Shown in pieces: positions 13,860-17,819 of a stretch of 17,819 nucleotides of DNA. Location: the NCBI GenBank assembly GCA_964431205.1, contig CAYSIX010000066.1, forward strand, positions 1 through 17,819. Direction: 5' to 3'. Position 1 is the stretch's first letter. Each line of letters begins with the position of its first letter. The notes beneath the pieces are model-generated. The model saw only the letters and a program-made list of their open reading frames with translations. It searched no databases and was not told the DNA's origin. The translations under genes and the position numbers were made by a program. The DNA is from CAYSIX01 sp964431205 (GTDB taxonomy: Bacteria; Planctomycetota; Phycisphaerae; Phycisphaerales; Phycisphaeraceae).

Positions 13860-13899
13860 GCTCCATCGCGGGCGTAGCGAGCCGCACGACCCGTCGCGG

Positions 13900-15123
13900 T
13901 CACAGGACGCTGACGATGGCGTCGCAGACGCGGTCCAGGTTGTCCTCGGTGAGCCCGGCGACGTTGATGCGCCCGTCGCCGACGGCGTAGATCGAAAACC
14001 TCTCGCGAAGTGTCGTCACCTGCTCACGGGTCAGGCCGCTGTAGCTGAACATGCCGCGCTGGCGGGTGATGAAGCCGAAGTCGCGTTTGGCGCCCTTGCG
14101 GGCGAGCGTCTCGGCCATGAGGCTGCGCATGGCGTTGATGCGCTGGCGCATGGCGGCGAGCTCGCCGAGCCACGCCTCGCGGAGAATCGCGTCCGACAGG
14201 ATGGTCTTGACCACCATACCCCCGTGCGCCGGCGGGTTCGAGTAGTTGCGTCGGATGCAGGTGCGGACCTGGCTGAGCACCGCCTGGGCGCGTTCGGCGT
14301 CGGAGGCGACGACCGTCAGCGCGCCGACGCGCTCGTTGTACAGCCCGAAATTCTTCGAGAAGCTGCTGCAGACCAGCGCCTCGGGGCACCTCTCGAGGAT
14401 CGCGCGCAGGCCGGCGGCGTCCTCGTCCAGCCCGTCGGCGAAGCCCTGATACGCAAAATCCAGCAGCGGCAGCAGCCCGCGCTCGGCGAGCACGTCGGCG
14501 ATCCGACACCACTGCTCGAGGCTCGGGTCCGCGCCGGTCGGGTTGTGGCAGCAGCCGTGCAGGACCACGACGCCGTGCTCGGGCGCGTCGCGGAGGGCGG
14601 CGAGCATCTCATCAAAGCGGATGCCGTTGGTCGCCGGGTCGAAATACGGGTAAGTGCGCACGTCGAGCCCGGCGGCCTGGAAGATGCCCTTGTGGTTGGG
14701 CCAGGACGGATCGCTGAGCCAGACCGGGCTTCGGCCGTGGACGGCGTGGAGGTAATCGGCGGCGACGCGCAGGGCGCCGGTCCCCCCGGGCGTGTGGGCG
14801 GTGGCGCCGTGGTGGACGGCCTGGTGGTCGGCGCCGAACATCAGCTCGCGCACCAGTCGGCCGTAGGCCTGGTCGCCCTCGATGGGCAGGTAGGCCTTGG
14901 TGTCCTCCTGCTCGATGAGGCGTCGCTCGGCCTGCTTGACCGCGTCGAGGACGGGGGTGCGGCCGGCGGCGTCCTTGTACACGCCGACGCCGAGGTTGAC
15001 CTTTTCCGGGTTCGGGTCCTGCTTGAAGGCGGCGGACAGGCCGAGGATCGGGTCCGGCGGGGCGGGCTGGACCGAGCCGAACATGGTGTGCCCGGCGGGT
15101 GCGGGAGAACTGGGGCTGTTCAT
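13900..15123 (-). CDS. Aspartate/aromatic aminotransferase (AspC/TyrB type)
   Basis: 407 residues from ATG 15123. A PLP aminotransferase of subgroup I-alpha, exchanging amino groups between aspartate (or aromatic amino acids) and 2-oxoglutarate in the cytosol. Motifs: APPDPILGL (21-29), KVNLGVGVYKD (41-51), PGGTGALR (112-119), CHNPTGADP (192-200), DFAYQGF (222-228), SFSKNFGLYNERVG with PLP lysine at 257, and GRINVAGL near the C-terminus with the conserved substrate Arg. These separate it from the I-gamma type common in other bacteria. The start is chosen because a -10 box lies 8 nt upstream; the reading frame continues further upstream and ATG 15084 (MFGSV) is an alternative closer to the family's usual N-terminus. 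It is divergent from the Gfo/Idh/MocA gene. AspC versus TyrB preference cannot be decided. Confidence 0.93.
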   Translation of the reverse strand: MNSPSSPAPAGHTMFGSVQPAPPDPILGLSAAFKQDPNPEKVNLGVGVYKDAAGRTPVLDAVKQAERRLIEQEDTKAYLPIEGDQAYGRLVRELMFGADHQAVHHGATAHTPGGTGALRVAADYLHAVHGRSPVWLSDPSWPNHKGIFQAAGLDVRTYPYFDPATNGIRFDEMLAALRDAPEHGVVVLHGCCHNPTGADPSLEQWCRIADVLAERGLLPLLDFAYQGFADGLDEDAAGLRAILERCPEALVCSSFSKNFGLYNERVGALTVVASDAERAQAVLSQVRTCIRRNYSNPPAHGGMVVKTILSDAILREAWLGELAAMRQRINAMRSLMAETLARKGAKRDFGFITRQRGMFSYSGLTREQVTTLRERFSIYAVGDGRINVAGLTEDNLDRVCDAIVSVL

Positions 15124-15131
15124 GACCACAG

Positions 15132-15160
15132 AATCTAGCACATGCGTCGGGGCGGGCCAA
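15132..15160 (-). promoter_or_regulatory. Promoter of the aspartate/aromatic aminotransferase
   Basis: Read on the minus strand: -35 TTGGCC (15160-15155), 17-nt spacer, -10 TAGATT (15137-15132), then 8 nt to ATG 15123. Start of transcription would fall at or within two bases of the ATG, implying a leaderless or nearly leaderless mRNA. The segment between -10 and ATG (CTGTGGTC) resembles that at 10844-10849. Confidence 0.55.
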
Positions 15161-15201
15161 TGCGCGTCGGCGGGGCGTTCGCCGCGCGCCGCCGAGGCCG
15201 T

Positions 15202-15207
15202 TAGACT
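15202..15207 (+). promoter_or_regulatory. Candidate -10 box of the Gfo/Idh/MocA gene
   Basis: TAGACT lies 43 nt before ATG 15251 and would give a 5' leader of roughly 37 nt. This leader includes a GGGAG ribosome site (15238-15242). No good -35 is seen at 17-18 nt. The layout is conventional, unlike the divergent leaderless-type promoter on the other strand. Confidence 0.4.
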
Positions 15208-15250
15208 GAGGCAGGACCTCGATTGTTCATTGGACACGGGAGCAGACGCG

Positions 15251-16408
15251 ATGGAGAAGGTGCGACTGGGGCTGATCGGCTGCGGCGGGATGGGGCGCAA
15301 CCACCTGGGCTACCTTGACAAGGTCGACGGCGTGGAGCTGACGGCGGTGAGCGACACGGTCGCGGAGTTGGCCGAGTCCACCGCGAGCCAGTACGGCGGC
15401 AAGGCGTTCACCGACGGTCACGAGCTGATCGGCAGCGGGCTGGTGGACGCGATCCTGATCGCCACGCCGCACTACTTCCACCCCGAATACGCGATCGCGG
15501 GGTTCGAGGCCGGCCTGCACGTGCTGACCGAGAAGCCGGTGGCGGTGACGGCCAAGGCCGCCGCCGCCGTCAACGCCGCCCACCAGAATCACCCGCGGAT
15601 CGTGTACAGCGCCATGTTCCAGCAGCGCGCCCGCCCGCTCTGGAAGGCCGTGAAGCGCATGGTCGCCTCCGGCGAGGTCGGCGAGCTCATCCGCGTGAGC
15701 TGGACCATCACCAACTGGTTCCGCACCCAGGCCTACTTCGACTCCGGCGGATGGCGCGCGACCTGGAAGGGCGAGGGCGGCGGCGTCCTGATCAACCAGT
15801 GCCCGCACAACCTCGACCTCTTCCAGTGGTTCGTCGGCATGCCCAGCAAGGTCTCGGCCATCTGCGGCATCGGCAAGTACCATGACATCGAGGTCGACGA
15901 CGAGGTCCTGGCCACCATGGAGTTCGACAACAGCGCCGTCGGCACGTTCATCACCTCCACGGGTGAGGCGCCGGGGATCAACCGGCTCGAGATTGTCGGC
16001 GACAACGGCACGCTCATCGCCGAGGGCGGCAAGCTGACGTTCCTGCGCAACCAGACACCGGTCCGCGAGTTCCGCGAGAACTCGCCCGAGCGGTTCGCCA
16101 CCCCCGCCGTCGATCGTTACGAGATCACGCCCGGCGGCAAAGACGATCAGCACCGCGCCATCACGCAGAACTTCATCAACGCGATCCTGCACGGCGAGGA
16201 GCTGATCGCCGGCGGCGAGGAGGGGATCCACGGCCTGGAGCTGGGCAACGCGATGCTCATGTCCGGGCTCACGCACCAGCCGGTGAGCATCCCGACGGAT
16301 CGCGAGGCGTTCGAGAAGCTGCTCGAGGACCTGATCAGCAAGTCGACGTTCCAGAAGAAGCGGGTCAAGCAGGCGGTGCCGGCGGGCGACCTGGGCAGCT
16401 CGTTCTGA
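15251..16408 (+). CDS. Gfo/Idh/MocA-family NAD(P)-dependent oxidoreductase
   Basis: 385 residues. ATG 15251 is preceded by GGGAG (15238-15242) at 8-nt spacing. An N-terminal Rossmann domain begins LGLIGCGGMGRNHLGYL, with the G-x-G-x-x-G-type dinucleotide loop at residues 10-15; ATPHYFHPEYA (71-81) and HVLTEKPVA (90-98), with the conserved Glu-Lys-Pro at 94-96, complete the cofactor side. The C-terminal domain has GGWRATWKGEGGGVLINQ then CPHNLDLFQW, with a probable catalytic His186. The family oxidises or reduces sugars and polyols such as myo-inositol or glucose derivatives; the substrate is unknown here. No signal peptide, so cytosolic. It is a single-gene unit ending in a long stem-loop. 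A link to the DegT-type gene for amino-sugar synthesis is possible but not shown. Confidence 0.93.
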   Translation: MEKVRLGLIGCGGMGRNHLGYLDKVDGVELTAVSDTVAELAESTASQYGGKAFTDGHELIGSGLVDAILIATPHYFHPEYAIAGFEAGLHVLTEKPVAVTAKAAAAVNAAHQNHPRIVYSAMFQQRARPLWKAVKRMVASGEVGELIRVSWTITNWFRTQAYFDSGGWRATWKGEGGGVLINQCPHNLDLFQWFVGMPSKVSAICGIGKYHDIEVDDEVLATMEFDNSAVGTFITSTGEAPGINRLEIVGDNGTLIAEGGKLTFLRNQTPVREFRENSPERFATPAVDRYEITPGGKDDQHRAITQNFINAILHGEELIAGGEEGIHGLELGNAMLMSGLTHQPVSIPTDREAFEKLLEDLISKSTFQKKRVKQAVPAGDLGSSF

Positions 16409-16430
16409 GCCGGGGTACCGCCACATCCAA

Positions 16431-16494
16431 AGCCGAGCCTTGAGCGGTGGCGGAGGGCCGGATCCGACGCTTCGCTACCGTTCAGCGTTCGGCT
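16431..16494 (+). terminator. Long stem-loop after the oxidoreductase gene
   Basis: Arms 16431-16460 and 16465-16494 pair around the 4-nt loop GATC. By hand, 22 of 30 positions are Watson-Crick, five more are G-U in the plus-strand RNA, and three are mismatches. It starts 22 nt after the stop. No T-run follows, so a 3'-end stabiliser or a bidirectional barrier is as likely as a classical terminator. It lies between convergent genes. Confidence 0.5.
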
Positions 16495-16546
16495 TGAGGA
16501 CGTTGCGCACTCGATGCTTCGCTACCGTTCAGGATTCGGCTTAGGT
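16465..16546 (+). repeat. 35-bp direct repeat pair
   Basis: 16465-16499 and 16512-16546 share GCTTCGCTACCGTTCAG exactly, with the flanks differing at a few positions (TTCGGCTT common). The first unit is also the right arm of the stem-loop at 16431-16494, so the area holds one inverted and two direct copies of one unit. Confidence 0.75.
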
Positions 16547-16566
16547 CCAACGGAGAGCCTTTCGCT

Positions 16567-17193
16567 TCAATCGTTTTTCGGCCGCGTGTCGATCACCCGC
16601 TGATCGGTGACGATCCAGCGCACGGGCCGGTCGTGCGGCTGATCGGGCAGCGCGTCGACGATCTGCCAGTCGTAGGCGAGGCCGATCGCGACGGCGGCGG
16701 GGTGTTCGGCGAGGAAGCGGTCGTAGTAGCCGCCGCGACGGCCGAGGCGATGGCCGCGTCGGTCGAAGGCCAGGCCGGGGACGATCGTGACCGCGGGGCT
16801 GATCGCCGCGGCGGCGGGTCCCTGCTCGGGCGGATCCGGGCGGTCGGGGGCGTCGGAAGCATCGGCCGGGGGCGCGAGGATGCCGTGCCGCCCCGGGCGC
16901 AGGTCCTCGAAGCGGTGCAGCCGCGCCGCGTCCATCCGACCCGGGCCGGTGATCCGCGGGACCCAGACCGCGACGCCCCGGGCCAGCAACTCACGGATCA
17001 ACCCGTGAGTGTCCACCTCCGCGCCGGTCGAGACGTAGGTGAACACGGCGTCGGGCGTCTGCATCAGCGGCAGCGCCAGCAGCCGGGCCCGGATCGCCGC
17101 CGACGCCGCCGCCACCTCGTCGGGCGACATCGCCTCGCGGCGACGGCGCATCTGGTCACGGGTTTCGTCCTTGGTGGGCCGGGCCGGGCTCAT
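16567..17193 (-). CDS. 5-formyltetrahydrofolate cyclo-ligase family protein
   Basis: 208 residues from ATG 17193, which overlaps the upstream stop as ATGA. The enzyme converts 5-formyl-THF to 5,10-methenyl-THF with ATP (EC 6.3.3.2), returning stored folate to the one-carbon pool, in the cytosol. Visible signatures: an N-terminal basic helix (KDETRDQMRRRREAM), TYVSTGAEVDTHGLI (52-66), VPGLAFDRRGHRLGRRGGYY (138-157), then DRFL; the G-x-G-G-Y-Y-D-R element is the family's nucleotide site (here RRGGYYDR). A Pro/Ala/Asp-rich insertion at about 109-131 is probably a surface loop. The E. coli counterpart is YgfA. It is translationally coupled to the YhhQ-like transporter, with no known pathway joining the two. 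Confidence 0.9.
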   Translation of the reverse strand: MSPARPTKDETRDQMRRRREAMSPDEVAAASAAIRARLLALPLMQTPDAVFTYVSTGAEVDTHGLIRELLARGVAVWVPRITGPGRMDAARLHRFEDLRPGRHGILAPPADASDAPDRPDPPEQGPAAAAISPAVTIVPGLAFDRRGHRLGRRGGYYDRFLAEHPAAVAIGLAYDWQIVDALPDQPHDRPVRWIVTDQRVIDTRPKND

Positions 17194-17819
17194 GGGATGG
17201 CGGCGTCGAACATGCGGGTCTCTTCCACGTCGGCGGTGTGCTCGCGCGTCGGGTCGAGGCGCAGGTACGGGCCCAGGACGTGGACGGCGAGGTAGACCAG
17301 GGGCGTGTCCACGGCGGCGGCGGCGAACTTGAACGCGTAGCCGGTCGCGATGAACAGCAGCAGTTGGGGCCAGATCGCCGCGGCGTCGTTGATCGGAAGC
17401 GCCCGGGCGTAGAAGTGCGTGATGAGGATGACCGCGGTGGTGTCGACGAGTTGGCTGATCATGGTCGAGCCGTTGTTGCGCAGCCACAGGTGCTTGCCGT
17501 TGGTCAGGCGTTTCCAGAAGTGAAAGACGTAGACGTCGCAGAACTGGGCGGCGAGGTAGGCGACCATGGAGGCGGTGACGGCGCCGAAGGCCAGGTGCTG
17601 GATCTGGAAGAAGGTCCAGCCGGTTTCTTCGTACACGCCGCGGGCCGGGTTCCACTCGGGCGGCGGGGGGTAGCCGGTGACGGGATCGAGCGTGTGGAAC
17701 CCGGGCAGCTGCCCGCCGGCCCAGAGGATGAACACGACCCAGAGGTTCAGCAGCAGGCCGACCCAGACGACGAAGTTGGCGCGGCGGCGGCCGTAGAACT
17801 CGCTGATCAGGTCGGTGCA
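17190..17819 (-). CDS. yhhQ: Queuosine precursor transporter, YhhQ/DUF165 family (5' truncated by window edge)
   Basis: 209 C-terminal residues are visible; the frame stays open to the window edge, so the start lies outside. An internal GTG at 17735 is not the real start, since conserved sequence precedes it. Family features: TDLISEFYGRRRAN at the visible N-terminus (the D-x-x-x-E-x-Y-G-x-x-x-A motif after the first helices), WKRL, SQLVDTTAVILI, and AAVDTPLVYL near the end, with about five hydrophobic helices. E. coli YhhQ imports the queuosine precursors preQ0/preQ1, so the product is probably an inner-membrane importer for tRNA modification. A hydrophilic segment (LPGFHTLDPVTGYPPPPEWNPARGVYE) between helices seems longer than usual. 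Its stop overlaps the folate gene. Confidence 0.85.
   Translation of the reverse strand, partial: CTDLISEFYGRRRANFVVWVGLLLNLWVVFILWAGGQLPGFHTLDPVTGYPPPPEWNPARGVYEETGWTFFQIQHLAFGAVTASMVAYLAAQFCDVYVFHFWKRLTNGKHLWLRNNGSTMISQLVDTTAVILITHFYARALPINDAAAIWPQLLLFIATGYAFKFAAAAVDTPLVYLAVHVLGPYLRLDPTREHTADVEETRMFDAAIP

Noticed and set aside
12395..16408. DegT aminotransferase and Gfo/Idh/MocA oxidoreductase as one amino-sugar operon
   Set aside because: They are separated by a repeat region and an opposite-strand gene with its own promoter, so only a loose functional link can be proposed.

Overview
The window is very GC-rich and has the GC-skewed third codon positions that make long shadow reading frames on the opposite strand. 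Gene content and style suggest a Planctomycetota genome, most likely class Phycisphaerae: several prepilin-like proteins, leaderless-looking promoters, and gaps filled with CACGGCTTG-type palindromes. This placement is an inference from overall character; there is no rRNA or marker gene here to prove it. I see no tRNA, rRNA, CRISPR array, transposase or phage gene.

Layout. (1) Positions 1-8115, + strand: a five-gene pseudopilin operon, cut at its 5' end. Its order and signatures match the type II secretion (T2SS) block gspG-H-I-J-K: a partial GspG-like protein, a GspH-like, a GspI/PilV-like and a GspJ-like protein with prepilin cleavage motifs, then a 1213-residue GspK-like protein. All are much longer than classical homologues, and four carry Asp/Gly-rich loops resembling Ca2+ sites. 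Palindromic and tandem repeats sit inside the coding sequence of two prepilin leader peptides. (2) 8116-8658: a 40-bp tandem hairpin repeat, then a HIT-family hydrolase. (3) 9006-10747, - strand: hisC-hisB (histidine biosynthesis). (4) 10838-13576, + strand: a leaderless-type promoter, an exported helical-repeat protein of unknown role, and a DegT/DnrJ/EryC1 sugar aminotransferase. (5) 13900-15123, - strand: an aspartate/aromatic aminotransferase with its own promoter, divergent from a Gfo/Idh/MocA oxidoreductase (15251-16408, +). (6) 16567-17819, - strand: a partial YhhQ-like queuosine-precursor transporter overlapping 5-formyltetrahydrofolate cyclo-ligase by ATGA.

How the parts relate. The pseudopilins would build the short periplasmic pilus and tip of a T2SS-like machine; its ATPase, platform and secretin genes are not in view. 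The remaining genes are mostly housekeeping: amino-acid biosynthesis, one-carbon metabolism, tRNA modification supply, and sugar amine or sugar oxidation chemistry. All three convergent gene junctions (8659-9005, 13577-13899, 16409-16566) contain large palindromic elements. Two of them share a copy of the same roughly 144-bp, two-hairpin repeat at about 90% identity. The most notable signals are this repeat ecology, the use of prepilin leaders as sites for palindromic repeats, and the enlarged GspG-K-like set.
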